Positions 45,694-55,570 of a DNA stretch of 64,000 nucleotides are shown piece by piece. The translations under genes and the position numbers were made by a program. The DNA comes from JAOUJD01 sp963811265 (GTDB lineage Bacteria; Pseudomonadota; Gammaproteobacteria; Burkholderiales; Burkholderiaceae_F). The stretch lies in contig CAWEQS010000024.1 of NCBI GenBank assembly GCA_963811265.1, positions 1 to 64,000 of the forward strand, written 5' to 3'. The first letter of the stretch is position 1. Each line of letters begins with the position of its first letter. The notes beneath the pieces are model-generated. The model was not told the origin of the DNA. It ran no database searches and saw only the letters and a program-made list of their open reading frames with translations.

Positions 45694-46274
45694 GGGTTTA
45701 CTAGGGGTACTCCGTTCGGGCTCGCGCAGATTCGCAGAGATACGGACGAGAGGAAGGGGACGTCCTTGCGGTCGTCAGGCCTGTCGCGACCGCCGCGGTG
45801 CCTGCTGCTCGCCGCGATCGCGGGCCACGCAGCGCCGCCTTCCGCACTCAGTAGGGCAGCTCGGGCGGCTTCGCCGGCCACTTCTCTCCTCTGGCCGGCG
45901 ACCGCTATCGCGTGCTGGAAGGGATCGGCAAGGTCGGACCGGTCGGAGGCGGACACCGCGGCAGCGAAGGGTGCGGGGCTGCGCCACCGGATCGCGCGGC
46001 AGCTGGGGCCGTAGACCGGCATCGACTTCGCGTGAAGGGCCGGAGGATCGGGCGTTCCAGATCCAGGCGGGCGGGGCCTGGTACGGGGAACTTCGCAAAC
46101 GGGATGCCGTCACCGGCCGGGCACGGACTGGCTGCCCAAGCGCCAACCGGACAGCAATGCACCACGCCTGGGCGCCACTCGTCCGATCGGAGGAGCCGAG
46201 TTTCACGAACGGCGATCGGCCGGTCTTCCACCCGAGTGTCCTCACCTTCAGAATCTTCCTCAAGGGAGGACCGA
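45694..46274. other. Long non-coding stretch before the response regulator gene
   Basis: About 580 bases with no open frame resembling a known protein on either strand. It may contain the leader and promoter of the three-gene signalling operon. A GGGAGGA ribosome site stands at 46264-46270. Base composition is slightly less GC-rich than the flanks. I see no tRNA, repeats or mobile-element ends in it. Confidence 0.45.
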
Positions 46275-46902
46275 ATGACCAAAGTTCTGATCGTCGACGA
46301 CCACCCGTTGGTGGCCCGATACACGAAGGCTGAGGTCGAGGCACTTCGGCCGGACGCGGGCATTGTGGTTGCTGGAACGCTGGCGGAAGCCGTGGCGCTG
46401 ATGGCGCGATGGGACCTGTCCCGACTACATCCTCTTCGACTTGATGCTCCCCGACTGCGATGGCCTCGCCGGCATCGTGCGGCTACGACAGCTTGCACCA
46501 AGTGCCGTCATCGGCGTCATCAGTGGCGAGACGAACCCGGAAGTGATGCGCGACTGTTTCTTCCAGGGTGCCAAAGGCTACTTGACCAAGAGCACGGGCG
46601 CCGAAGAGTTCACGGAAGCACTGCGCAAGCTCTTCGACAACGGGTTCTTCTATCCGCGGCAAGCGGCAGATCCCATGCCCGCTCGATCAACACATCGGCT
46701 TACGCCTCGCGAGGCTGAAGTGTTGCGCGCGCTGGCGATAGGAAAGGCCAACAAGCAGCTTGCGCCGACGCTGAACATCTCCGAAAGCACCTTCAAGACC
46801 TACCTCCGCAACATCTACGAGAAGCTCGGCGTCAGGACGCGAGTGGAGGCAGTGCGGCGAGGCGAAGAACTGGGAGTGGTCGATACGCGGAGGCGGCGAT
46901 GA
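46275..46902 (+). CDS. LuxR/NarL-type response regulator, one frameshift
   Basis: A receiver domain (TKVLIVDDHPLVARY; phospho-acceptor Asp in LFDLMLPDCDG; conserved Lys in YLTKSTGAEEF) followed by a LuxR helix-turn-helix (LTPREAEVLRALAIGKANKQ, ISESTFKTYLRNIYEKLGV). The ATG at 46275 has an excellent ribosome site (GGGAGGA). The frame breaks near 46419 (MARWDLS then PDYILFDLML). Its stop overlaps the kinase start as ATGA, so the two are coupled. Confidence 0.85.
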
Positions 46903-48120
46903 ATGTGCGCGAAGGCGCCCGGCTCACGGCGCAGATGACTGCGGAGGAGCGTGCGAGGCTCGTCGCGGCGTTGGATCACGATGTTCGTCAACCGCGGCAC
47001 TCGATGGAGATGGGACTGCGGACACTGAGGCTGCTGACGGCTGATCTCAAGGCTCGTCGCTTCGACGACACGACGTTCGACTCGCTGCTGCAGAGACAGA
47101 CTGTGGAGTTGGCGTCGCTGCAGGCGGCGTTGCGTCAACTCACCGATGCCCAGCAGGACTTGTTCGATGCCTTGCGGATCGAGTTCGATGAACTTCTGCT
47201 GCGACCGCGAAGCATCTCTGCTGGCGACCTCATCGAGAGGATCTGCAGAAGCGGTCGATCTCTGGCGGGACGCGTCGAGTTGCGGGGCGTGCCGTCACGC
47301 CTGACCTTCTTTTCCGACGAGGGCTGGGTTGAGCGCGTACTCGGCAATCTCGTCACGAATGCGTTGCGCCACTCCCGCGCGACGAAGGTCCTGATCGGCG
47401 CGCGTCGCTGTGGGGGCGATATCGCCTTCGACGTTCGAGACAATGGATGTGGGCTGTCACCTGCGATACTCGAGGACGTGTTCCAGGCGAAGAGGGCGCC
47501 TGCGAATTCTCTCGAGCGATCCGTCGACCGTTCGCTCGGGACTCGGGCTCTACAACGTCCGGCTCCTAACCGAGCGGCTCGGAGGCTCCGTGCAGTGCTC
47601 GTCCGCGCCGGGGCGCGGCACCCGCTTTCGTGTGCGGCTTCCAGGGCCGCTCGGTACGTCTGAACCGCCTCTTGTAGTCCCCCGGGGAGCTGCTGCACAG
47701 GCCGTGCGGAACAAGCTCGTAGCGATCATCGATGACGATCTTGCAGTTCTGCGGACTACGGAGCGACTGTTCGAGGCGCTCGGCATCGAGGTCTTTGCGG
47801 ACCACGACCCGCTCCGCTGGCTGGGGATCGTGACTGACATGACGCGACCGCCGGATCTGGTCGTGCTGGACTTCCAGTTGCGTGACCACGACTGCTCGAT
47901 CCTGCTGGACATCGTCCGAAGGAAGTGGGCTGCGCCGCGCACAAAAGTGGTCGTCCTGACCGGCGCGCCGGCAAGTCCTGGCTTGTCGGAGGTCGCGGCG
48001 GCTGTTCCGGTGTTGAGGAAGCCCCTTACGGATCTCAAGTTCGACATGCTCCTCGATGTCCTGGCAGGGACTCGAGAACTGCCCGGGGCAGGCTGCCTGG
48101 AGGATGGAAATGAACGCTGA
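46899..48120 (+). CDS. Soluble hybrid histidine kinase with receiver domain, one frameshift
   Basis: There are no membrane segments, so this is a cytoplasmic sensor. The H-box is ALDHDVRQPRHSMEMG (His 27), very near the N-terminus. The ATPase domain has WVERVLGNLVTNALRHS, DNGCGLSP, and after the frame break near 47515 SGLGLYNVRLLTERLGG. The C-terminal receiver has IIDDDLAVLRTTERLF and acceptor Asp in VLDFQLRDHD. The absence of any N-terminal sensor domain suggests that it takes its input from a partner protein. Overlaps the HD-GYP start by 11 bases. Confidence 0.82.
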
Positions 48121-49933
48121 CTCGCTCGCTGTTGCCTGCGACGACGAGTCGATCGACGCCGAGATCGACGGCTTGTTCTCCAGCTTCGATGCGCAACGCG
48201 CCAAGGCGATCGACCGGGCGCTGAGGAATCGCTCCGACAATGCGCCTTCGGCCGCGCGCCTGGAGCGGATGCACCGACTCTGTCTGCTGTATGCGCACAA
48301 CGCGCGGGCGGTAGACGGGTACTTGGTCGCCCGCGCCGCCGTGAGGGCCGCCAGGCGGATCGGCGACCGTAGACATCTTCGCAGGGCGCTGACCGTCCGA
48401 GGCGCCCTGCGCCGGCTGGCCGGAGACATCAACAGCGCGATCGAGGACAATGTCGAAGCGTACGAGTTGGCGAGGGAGTTGAACGATGAGGCAATCATGT
48501 CGTCGCCCTTGTCGAACCTGATCCTCGCTCTCGGTTTCCTGGATCTGGATGGCCTCGCGCTTCGGCTTGCGGAGGAAGCGCTCGAGAGAGTTCCTTCGGC
48601 CCTGGAGGACTTTTCACACCTGAGCGCCGCCACGTCGCTCATGGTGAATACATCCGATCTCCTTCTCGGGAAGAATCCGAGGCGCGCGCTGCAGCTTGCA
48701 TGTGAAGTCGAGAAGCGACTGCGGGCGCCGGTCTGCGAACTGGGGCCGGCAGACGAGGTTCAGAGGGATTCGCAACTTGCCATCGCGACCATGAACCAGG
48801 TGATCGCTGCCGTGAACCTCGGGGACAGGGAGTTCGCAGCAAGCGCGATGCCCAAGTTGCGAGTCCTGGTCGACGGTCTTCCGACGCCAAGGCTGCAGCC
48901 CAGCGCAGCGGTGACTCTGGCGGTGTACGAGACGCGGTACGGTGACCGGCGGCGGGGCCTGCTGGAACTCAGGCGGGCGTGCCAGTCGCCGATCGACGAC
49001 GTCGCGGTCGATGCCTCGCGTCGACTGGTCGAGTACTACGAGGCGACGGGGTGTCCAGCGGAAGCGGCAGAGGTGCTCCGGACTCTGCAGGCTCGACTTC
49101 AATCGATACGGCGCACCGTTGCTCTGGAGGAACTTCGCCGGATCGAGGCGCTTGACCAGGTTGAGGAGTTCGATGAGTTCCAGTGCGAGACGCAGAGGCG
49201 GCTATCTGACTTCGCAGGCCGCTCCATCGGGGTGCCGGAGAGGCTTGCGGCGAAGTTGAAGCACCTGGAGGGAATTGCAGTCGCCGCCGAGTTGCGGGAA
49301 GGCACCGAGATGAGCCGCGCCCAGCACGTCTACCGTGTCGGCAAGCTATGTCGCGAACTGGCGGTGGAGGCCGGTTGCAGTGACGAGATCCAGTGGCTGG
49401 CGGAAGTCACGGGCCGCCTTCACGACATCGGAAAGTGCGCGATTCCGGACTCGACAATCCTGTGCTCGTCACCCTTGCATGAAGCGATGCAGGCGATGCT
49501 GCGGGAACACTCGGACTACGGGGCGAGACTGATCGCGGACGCCGACGAGCCCCGCCTTGTACAGGTCGTCGCCTCGGTGCGTCATCATCACGAGCGATTC
49601 GATGGCAGTGGCTATCCGAGCAGGCTGCGAGGCGACGAGATTCCTCTGCTCGCGCGCATCGCGGCGATCTGCGAGAGCTATGACGCGATGCTGCAATCAA
49701 GGGTCTATCGAAGCAGCCGGACCCCGGCGACGGCCCTTGAAGAAATCGAACGTTGTGCGGGAACGCAGTTTGACCCGCACCTCGCAGGCTTGTTTGCCCG
49801 CCTTATCCGTCGCATACGCCGGGAGCACGGAGATGTGCTCGAGTACCTAGGCGCCGAAGCAAGGGACATTGCGCCCGTGCGAACTTTCGAACAACTGGAG
49901 CAACTGACGGCTGAAACACGCGCCGTGCTGTGA
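48110..49933 (+). CDS. HD-GYP domain phosphodiesterase with helical-repeat N-terminus
   Basis: A 607-residue protein. The first about 380 residues are helical and TPR-like (pairs of A/L/R-rich helices, e.g. RAVDGYLVARAAVRAARRIG). The C-terminal HD-GYP domain shows RLHDIGK (His 438-Asp 439) and HHERFDGSGYP (GYP at about 501-503). It hydrolyses cyclic di-GMP to pGpG or GMP. No transmembrane segments. GGAGG six bases before the ATG at 48110 supports this start. It is the output of the upstream kinase and regulator. Confidence 0.85.
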   Translation: MNADSLAVACDDESIDAEIDGLFSSFDAQRAKAIDRALRNRSDNAPSAARLERMHRLCLLYAHNARAVDGYLVARAAVRAARRIGDRRHLRRALTVRGALRRLAGDINSAIEDNVEAYELARELNDEAIMSSPLSNLILALGFLDLDGLALRLAEEALERVPSALEDFSHLSAATSLMVNTSDLLLGKNPRRALQLACEVEKRLRAPVCELGPADEVQRDSQLAIATMNQVIAAVNLGDREFAASAMPKLRVLVDGLPTPRLQPSAAVTLAVYETRYGDRRRGLLELRRACQSPIDDVAVDASRRLVEYYEATGCPAEAAEVLRTLQARLQSIRRTVALEELRRIEALDQVEEFDEFQCETQRRLSDFAGRSIGVPERLAAKLKHLEGIAVAAELREGTEMSRAQHVYRVGKLCRELAVEAGCSDEIQWLAEVTGRLHDIGKCAIPDSTILCSSPLHEAMQAMLREHSDYGARLIADADEPRLVQVVASVRHHHERFDGSGYPSRLRGDEIPLLARIAAICESYDAMLQSRVYRSSRTPATALEEIERCAGTQFDPHLAGLFARLIRRIRREHGDVLEYLGAEARDIAPVRTFEQLEQLTAETRAVL

Positions 49934-50713
49934 CTAATCCTCCAACTCCTCCCTCGCCAACTCCACATCCAGCCTCTCCATCGCATCCGCCGCCTCGCAC
50001 TCCGCCGCCTCCGCGTAGAGCTTCTCGGCTTCCTTCAGCGCCTTCTTGCCTTCCAGCATCACCAACCCGTTCGCGTACTCGATGCGCGCGATCGCCGAGG
50101 CCGGGTTGAGCTTGAGCGCTTCCTTGTACATCTTCAGCGCGGTGTCCTTCTTCGCGCCGTAGGTGAGGCCGCCGATCATCGCGCCGACCTTGTCGATCAC
50201 CTCCGCGTGATACGAGCCGAGCACGATGTGCGCGTCGGCGTGCTTGGGCGCGAGCTTGATCGTGGCCTCCAGCGCCGCCTTCACCTTGCCGCCGATGCCC
50301 TGCGCCAGGGCTTTGGCCACCGAAATGCCCTGCGCATACCGGCCGAGCGCGTAGGCCTGCCAGTAGAAGGCGTTGGCGTTCTTCGGCTGCTTGGCCTGCA
50401 GCTTCTCGGCGCGCTGCGCGACCTCCTCGAAGAGTTCGAGCTTGCGCTTCTCGCTGTCCTCCAGGTAGTTGGCGTAGATCGCCTGCGCCTTGTTGGCGAC
50501 CGTGATGCCGTCGTCGCCGGCCTCGATGCCGAGCTGCGCGGCCTTCTGGAAGTCGCCCGCGTGGAACGCGATCCAGGCCTCGACCACGTCGTCGTTCTTC
50601 GGGAACGGCTCGGCGTCGCCCTTGTGCAGGCGGTCCCACGCCTTCTTCAGGCTCGCCGCGGTGTAGTGGAACGACTTGTCGGGATACGGAAATTTCGCCC
50701 ACGCCTTCGCCAT
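49934..50713 (-). CDS. TPR-like helical protein
   Basis: A 259-residue protein with no signal peptide. Helical repeat pairs with TPR-like A/L/Y spacing occur at about residues 95-130 (ANAFYWQAYALGRYAQG), 150-175 and 205-240 (MYKEALKLNPASAIARIEYANGLV). It begins with an aromatic-rich non-repeat section (FPYPDKSFHYTAASLKKAWDRL). Likely a scaffold; partners unknown. Downstream of the TetR gene and convergent with the HD-GYP gene. Confidence 0.65.
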   Translation of the reverse strand: MAKAWAKFPYPDKSFHYTAASLKKAWDRLHKGDAEPFPKNDDVVEAWIAFHAGDFQKAAQLGIEAGDDGITVANKAQAIYANYLEDSEKRKLELFEEVAQRAEKLQAKQPKNANAFYWQAYALGRYAQGISVAKALAQGIGGKVKAALEATIKLAPKHADAHIVLGSYHAEVIDKVGAMIGGLTYGAKKDTALKMYKEALKLNPASAIARIEYANGLVMLEGKKALKEAEKLYAEAAECEAADAMERLDVELAREELED

Positions 50714-50747
50714 CGCGTTCTCCTTCGGTCTTCTCGTTCTGGTCCTG

Positions 50748-51407
50748 CTAGTCGGTCAGGTACTCGGCCGCCAGGTGCTCGAACAGCGTGCGCGACTCGC
50801 CGGTGAGGTAGGGCGCGGTCAGCGCCATCACCTGGTAGCAGCCGCGCTGCACGGCGGCGCCCACGACGTCCGGTTCGTTGAAGCGCCGCGGGTCCATCAC
50901 GTACGAGTACGAGAGCCAGTAGGTCGCCACCACCACCATGTTGGTCGCGAGCGATTCGATCTCGCGCGGGCTGGCCGCGAGTTCCCCGGCCTGCTGCAGG
51001 CCCTCGCACAGGCCTTTTGCGACTTTCACCTTCTGCGCCAGCAGCTGCTTGAACTTGACCTCGAGCGTGCGGTTGTTGGCGAGCAGGTTGTTCAGGTCGC
51101 GATAGAAGAACCGGTACTTCCACACCAGCTCGAACAGCACGTGCAGGAACAGCCACGCATCCTCCACGTTCGCCTGCCGGTCCTGCGGCACCGACAGCAG
51201 CTTGTCGATCTCGCGCTCGAACTGCTGGAAGATGCAGTTGATGATGTCGTCTTTGTTCTTGAAGTGGTAGTACAGGTTGCCCGGGGAGATGTTCATCTCC
51301 TCGGAGATCAGCGTCGTGTTGACGTTGGGCTCGCCGAAGTCGTTGAACAGCCGCAGCGAGAGATCGAGGATGCGCTCGCGAGTGCGGCGCGGCGGCTTGC
51401 GTTCCAT
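50748..51407 (-). CDS. TetR-family transcription regulator
   Basis: A 219-residue repressor. The DNA-binding domain at residues 8-55 reads RERILDLSLRLFNDFGEPNV, ISEEMNISPGNLYYHFKNKDDI, the canonical TetR helix-turn-helix. The ligand domain is aromatic-rich. The ATG at 51407 is preferred to the one at 51446, which adds proline-rich non-family residues. It sits between a phospholipase gene and a TPR gene on the same strand, and is a candidate regulator of the lipid genes. Confidence 0.88.
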   Translation of the reverse strand: MERKPPRRTRERILDLSLRLFNDFGEPNVNTTLISEEMNISPGNLYYHFKNKDDIINCIFQQFEREIDKLLSVPQDRQANVEDAWLFLHVLFELVWKYRFFYRDLNNLLANNRTLEVKFKQLLAQKVKVAKGLCEGLQQAGELAASPREIESLATNMVVVATYWLSYSYVMDPRRFNEPDVVGAAVQRGCYQVMALTAPYLTGESRTLFEHLAAEYLTD

Positions 51408-51471
51408 GGTGTTCGGGGGCGGAAACGCCGGATCGGGGTGCGGCAAGAATACCGCAGCGACCCGGCGCGCC

Positions 51472-52731
51472 TCAGGCGGCGGCGACGCGCAGCCAGCGTT
51501 CGAGGTCGTCGAGCGTGTGGGTCAGGGCTCGCGTGGCGGCCGTGCTGGCCGTTTCGAGCCAGAGCCCGCGGCTCTTGCGCAGGCTCTTCACCAGCGTCAT
51601 CGACTCGTCGCGCAGCACGTCGAGGCGGAGCTCCACGCCGTGGCGGTCGAGCACCGGCGCCAGCTCGTGCCGGCGCTTCCAGAGCTCCTCGCGCGTCTTC
51701 TGGTACGCGTGCTCGCACAGGCGACGGCGGCTCGAGTACGAGAAGAGGTTGGTGAAGAACATGTCGGCGTCGGCGCGGTTCGGCTCGAACAGCACGATGT
51801 CCGTGTCCGGGTACACGGTCTTGTAGCGCTCCATCCCCGCGCCGAGGCGCGAGTGGATGATCGAGCGGTAGGTCTGCGCCAGCACCACCGGCAGTCCGCC
51901 CTCGACCAGCTTGTCGAGGTGGTGTTCGTGGTCGCGCGTGCGGTGGTGCGGCGACGCGTCGAACGGGACCAGCGGGTTCAGGCACAGCAAGAGGTCGATG
52001 CCCTGCTCGAGGGCCATCGACGCGTGCAGCGTCTTGCGCAGCGCGCCGTCGACGAAGTAGCGGCCCTTGATCTGGGTGGGCGGGAAGAGCCCGGGCAACG
52101 CGGCCGACGCCTGCACCGCGCGCGAGATCGGGACGTCGTCGAGGCCCGGGGTGCCGAAGGCGAGCGACTCCCCGGTGTCGAGGTCGGTGGCGACGAGGTA
52201 GAGCTTGTGGGCGAGCTGGCGGAAGTCGTTGGTGCGGCCCGCCTGCGAGAAGATCACGCCGAGGTACTTGTCGACCTGCTCGCCGTTGAAGATGCCGGTC
52301 GGGATCGCGCGGCCGAGGCGCTCGAAGGCGCTCATCATCGTGCTGGTGCCGAGCGCGTAGTGCCAGAGCGCGGCCGCCAGCAGCGGCGGCACCGACGCCA
52401 GGCGCTGCGCGAACTCCTTCAGCGCCGGTCGCAGCAGGACCGACGGCTCGAAGCGGTCGTGCGACCGGTCGCCCTCGATGAAGATGCGCGACATCTGGTG
52501 CGGCGTGATGCCGTTGCAGAGCGCCGCCGCGATGAACCCGCCCGCGCTCACGCCGACGTAGACGTCGGCGTCGTTGAGGTCGATCGACAGGGATTCGTTC
52601 AGCGCGGCCAGCGCGCCGATTTCATAGATGGCGCCGAGCGGCCCGCCTCCTGCGAGGGCGAGGCCGATGCGGGGCGGCGGCGAGGGCGGGACGGCTCCTC
52701 GGCCGGTGCGGGCGCGCGGATTGGCAGGCAT
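51472..52731 (-). CDS. Cytoplasmic patatin-like phospholipase
   Basis: A 419-residue patatin domain protein. Oxyanion loop ALAGGGPLGAIYEIGAL, nucleophile GVSAGG and catalytic Asp in VDGALRK. The N-terminus is proline/arginine-rich and lacks a signal peptide. The C-terminus carries about 150 residues beyond the domain (FTNLFSYSSRRRLCEHAYQKT...). Such enzymes release fatty acids from membrane or storage lipids. The adjacent phasin-like and acyl-CoA reductase genes suggest that it feeds lipid storage. The ATG at 52731 or 52740 is possible. Confidence 0.85.
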   Translation of the reverse strand: MPANPRARTGRGAVPPSPPPRIGLALAGGGPLGAIYEIGALAALNESLSIDLNDADVYVGVSAGGFIAAALCNGITPHQMSRIFIEGDRSHDRFEPSVLLRPALKEFAQRLASVPPLLAAALWHYALGTSTMMSAFERLGRAIPTGIFNGEQVDKYLGVIFSQAGRTNDFRQLAHKLYLVATDLDTGESLAFGTPGLDDVPISRAVQASAALPGLFPPTQIKGRYFVDGALRKTLHASMALEQGIDLLLCLNPLVPFDASPHHRTRDHEHHLDKLVEGGLPVVLAQTYRSIIHSRLGAGMERYKTVYPDTDIVLFEPNRADADMFFTNLFSYSSRRRLCEHAYQKTREELWKRRHELAPVLDRHGVELRLDVLRDESMTLVKSLRKSRGLWLETASTAATRALTHTLDDLERWLRVAAA

Positions 52732-52843
52732 CGCCTTCAACCTATCCCGGATTCCGGGACAGGTATTGCGATCCGTCAGCGCACGCGGTCAGGGCAGCCG
52801 CCCGGGGAGTGCTTCCCGGGCGACCGTTCTGCCGGGTGCCCAA

Positions 52844-53323
52844 TCAGGCCGCGGCGGCCTTGCGTGCGCGGGGCTTCGCCGCCTTGACGGCGCGCTTGGC
52901 GGCCGGGCGGGCGCGCGTCAGCGACTCGACGCTCTTCGTCAGTTCCTCGACGCGCTTCGTCAGCGACGTGATTTCCTTGTTGGTCGGCACGCCAAGGCGG
53001 GTCAGGGCGCGCTCGACGCGGGCCTCGAACACTGTCTCGAGCTTGTCCCATGTGCCGTTGGCCTGCTTCTGCAGCCCGGCGGCGACTTTCGTAACTTTGG
53101 CCGTCACGTCGTTGACCTTGTCTTCGGTGACCTTCATCGTGCGTTGCTGGATCGAGGCGCCTTCACGGACGAGGGCCTTGAACACCTTCTGGCCTTCTTC
53201 CTGCGCCTTCGCGAAGGCGCCGAGCCCGGCCAGCCAGATCTCCTGTGCCGAGTCCTTCACGGCGGCAGCGAGTTGGCTTTCGGTGCGGGACTTGTTTGCC
53301 ATTGCTTTCAGCTTCTTGACCAT
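52844..53323 (-). CDS. Phasin-like polyhydroxyalkanoate granule protein
   Basis: A 159-residue protein with a long amphipathic helical part (AAVKDSAQEIWLAGLGAFAKAQEEGQ-like opening, the Pha I/poly(HA) regulator signature) and a coiled-coil middle. The tail is made of KAAKPRARKAAAA-type basic repeats. Matches the granule-associated PhaI/PhaF family; the basic Ala/Lys tail can also bind DNA. No signal peptide. Divergent from the fatty acyl-CoA reductase gene. Confidence 0.8.
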   Translation of the reverse strand: MVKKLKAMANKSRTESQLAAAVKDSAQEIWLAGLGAFAKAQEEGQKVFKALVREGASIQQRTMKVTEDKVNDVTAKVTKVAAGLQKQANGTWDKLETVFEARVERALTRLGVPTNKEITSLTKRVEELTKSVESLTRARPAAKRAVKAAKPRARKAAAA

Positions 53324-53480
53324 CGTGGCTCCTTGCCTCGGAAGTTCGATTGCTCGAGTGGCCGAAGTTTAGGAGCGGGCAAACGCCGCTCTCAACCGAA
53401 TCCCTAGAACTTCGGCTCTATTGGCTACACTCCTCGGTAGCCGTAGAAGAACCACTCGAATCGGTCCAGGAGACTTCCCG

Positions 53481-55487
53481 ATGACCTACTTTGTCACGGG
53501 CGCCACGGGTTTCATCGGCAGGCGCCTCGTCAAGAAATTGCTCGCCCGGCGGGGCACCGTCGTCTACTTCCTCGTGCGCGCCGAGAGCCGCGACAAGGTC
53601 CCGGCGCTGCTCGAAGACTGGGGGGTCGGCGAAGAGCGCGCGATTCCCGTCGTCGGCGACCTCGGCCAGCCGCTGCTCGGCGTCTCCAAGGCCGACCAGA
53701 AGAAGCTCAGCGGGAAGATCAAGCACTTCTTCCACCTCGCCGCCGTCTACGACCTGAAGGCGGACGCCGAGAGCCAGATCGTCGCCAACATCGACGGCAC
53801 GCGCAACGCGGTCGCGCTCGCAAACGCGATCAGGGCCGGCGTGTTCCAGCACGTGTCTTCGATCGCCGCCGCCGGCATGTACGAAGGCGTGTTCCGCGAA
53901 GACATGTTCGACGAGGCAGAGGGCCTCGACCACCCGTACTTCGCCACCAAGCACGACTCCGAGAAGATCGTCCGCAAGGAGTGCGACATGCCCTGGCGGG
54001 TCTACCGCCCCGGCCTCGTGGTGGGCGACAGCAAGACGGGCGAGATGGACAAGATCGACGGCCCGTACTACTTCTTCAAGCTGATCCAGCGGATGCGCGC
54101 CATCCTGCCGCCGTGGATGCCGGCGGTCGGCATCGAGGGCGGCCGCATCAACATCGTGCCGGTGGACTTCGTGGTCGACGCGATCGACCACATCGCGCAC
54201 AAGAAGGACCTCGACGGCAAGGCGTTCCACCTGGTCGACCCGACGCCGTACCGCGTCGGCGACATCCTGAACATCTTCGCCAGGGCGGCGCACGCGCCGC
54301 AGTTCTCGCTGCGCGTCAACGCCGCGCTGCTGGGCTTCATCCCGAACAGCGTCAAGAAGGGCATGCTCGCTCTGTCGCCGGTGCGCCGGATCAAGAACGC
54401 CGTCATGAAGGACCTCGGCGTTCCGGACGACATCCTCACGTTCGTCAACTACCCGACGCGCTTCGACGCGCGCGAGACGACCGCCGCGCTGAAGGGCACG
54501 AAGATCCAGTGCCCGCGGCTGGAGGACTACGCGTACCGGCTGTGGGACTACTGGGAGCGCAACCTCGACCCCGACCTCTTCATCGACCGCACGCTCAAGG
54601 GCCAGGTGCAGGGCAAGGTGGTGGTGATCACCGGCGGCTCGTCGGGCATCGGACTGGCGGCGGCGCACAAGATCGCCAACGCCGGCGCGATCACCGTGAT
54701 CATCGCGCGCGACGAGGAAAAGCTCGCCGCGGCGAAGAAGGAGATCGAGGACGCCCTCGGCAAGAACGAGAACCGCGGCCAGGTCGTGACGCACTCGGCC
54801 GACCTCGCCAGCAACGACGGCGTCGACCGGGCGACAGCCTGGATCATCGAGACCTTCGGCGGCGCGGACTTCCTGATCAACAATGCGGGCCGGTCGATCC
54901 GCCGCGGCATCGAGTCGAGCTACGACCGCATGCACGACTTCGAGCGCACGATGCAGGTCAACTACTTCGGCGCGCTGCGGATGACGATGGGGCTGATGCC
55001 GCACATGTCGGCCAAGCGCCGCGGCCAGGTGATCAACATCTCGTCGATCGGAGTGCTGACCAATGCCCCGCGATTCTCCGCGTACGTCGCGTCCAAGGCG
55101 GCGCTCGACGCGTGGACGGCCTGCGCGTCGTCGGAGTTCGCCGACGTCGGCGTCAAGTTCACGACGATCAACATGCCGCTCGTGCGCACGCCGATGATCG
55201 CGCCGACGAAGCTCTACCAGAACGTGCCGACGCTCTCGCCCGACGAGGCGGCCGACCTCATCGTGCGTGCCATCGTCTACAAGCCGGTGCGCATCGCCAC
55301 GCGGCTCGGCATCTTCGGCGCCGTGCTGCACGCGCTGGCGCCGCGCATCGCGCAGATCGTGATGAACACGACCTTCCGCATGTTCCCGGACTCCGACGCG
55401 GCCAAGGGCGCGAAGGAAGGCGAGAAGGTGAAGGCCACGCCGGACCAGATCGCGTTCGCGAACCTGATGCGAGGGATTCACTTCTAG
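53481..55487 (+). CDS. Alcohol-forming fatty acyl-CoA reductase (two Rossmann domains, Maqu_2507 type)
   Basis: A 668-residue enzyme. The N-terminal thioester-reductase-like domain has VTGATGFIGRRLVKKLLARRG, VFHLAAVYD-like KHFFHLAAVYDLKAD and YFATKHDSEKIVR. The C-terminal SDR domain has VVITGGSSGIGLAAAHKIA and YVASKAALDAW. The layout and many blocks closely match the Marinobacter Maqu_2507 reductase (661 aa), which takes fatty acyl-CoA through aldehyde to the alcohol with NADPH. The ATG at 53481 has AGGAG nearby and starts the Rossmann fold. It ends at a terminator hairpin. It implies fatty-alcohol or wax-ester synthesis; a wax ester synthase is not in the window. Confidence 0.88.
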   Translation: MTYFVTGATGFIGRRLVKKLLARRGTVVYFLVRAESRDKVPALLEDWGVGEERAIPVVGDLGQPLLGVSKADQKKLSGKIKHFFHLAAVYDLKADAESQIVANIDGTRNAVALANAIRAGVFQHVSSIAAAGMYEGVFREDMFDEAEGLDHPYFATKHDSEKIVRKECDMPWRVYRPGLVVGDSKTGEMDKIDGPYYFFKLIQRMRAILPPWMPAVGIEGGRINIVPVDFVVDAIDHIAHKKDLDGKAFHLVDPTPYRVGDILNIFARAAHAPQFSLRVNAALLGFIPNSVKKGMLALSPVRRIKNAVMKDLGVPDDILTFVNYPTRFDARETTAALKGTKIQCPRLEDYAYRLWDYWERNLDPDLFIDRTLKGQVQGKVVVITGGSSGIGLAAAHKIANAGAITVIIARDEEKLAAAKKEIEDALGKNENRGQVVTHSADLASNDGVDRATAWIIETFGGADFLINNAGRSIRRGIESSYDRMHDFERTMQVNYFGALRMTMGLMPHMSAKRRGQVINISSIGVLTNAPRFSAYVASKAALDAWTACASSEFADVGVKFTTINMPLVRTPMIAPTKLYQNVPTLSPDEAADLIVRAIVYKPVRIATRLGIFGAVLHALAPRIAQIVMNTTFRMFPDSDAAKGAKEGEKVKATPDQIAFANLMRGIHF

Positions 55488-55519
55488 ACGTCGCTTCCGA
55501 CCGGAAGCCGTGCCACGAC

Positions 55520-55548
55520 GAGGGGCAGGGACCGTGTTCCTGCCCCTC
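55520..55548. terminator. Rho-independent terminator after the acyl-CoA reductase gene
   Basis: A 10-bp perfect stem GAGGGGCAGG / CCTGCCCCTC with a nine-base loop, 33 bases past the stop. The following TCTTCG is only weakly U-rich. Confidence 0.7.
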
Positions 55549-55570
55549 TCTTCGAACAACGGGATGCTGG

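Noticed and set aside
45616..46274. Mobile-element remnant or tRNA before the signalling operon
   Set aside because: No inverted ends, direct repeats, transposase remnants or cloverleaf could be seen.
53418..55559. Long minus-strand open frame under the acyl-CoA reductase gene
   Set aside because: Composition is Val/Asp/Arg-rich shadow coding; no start context or family match.
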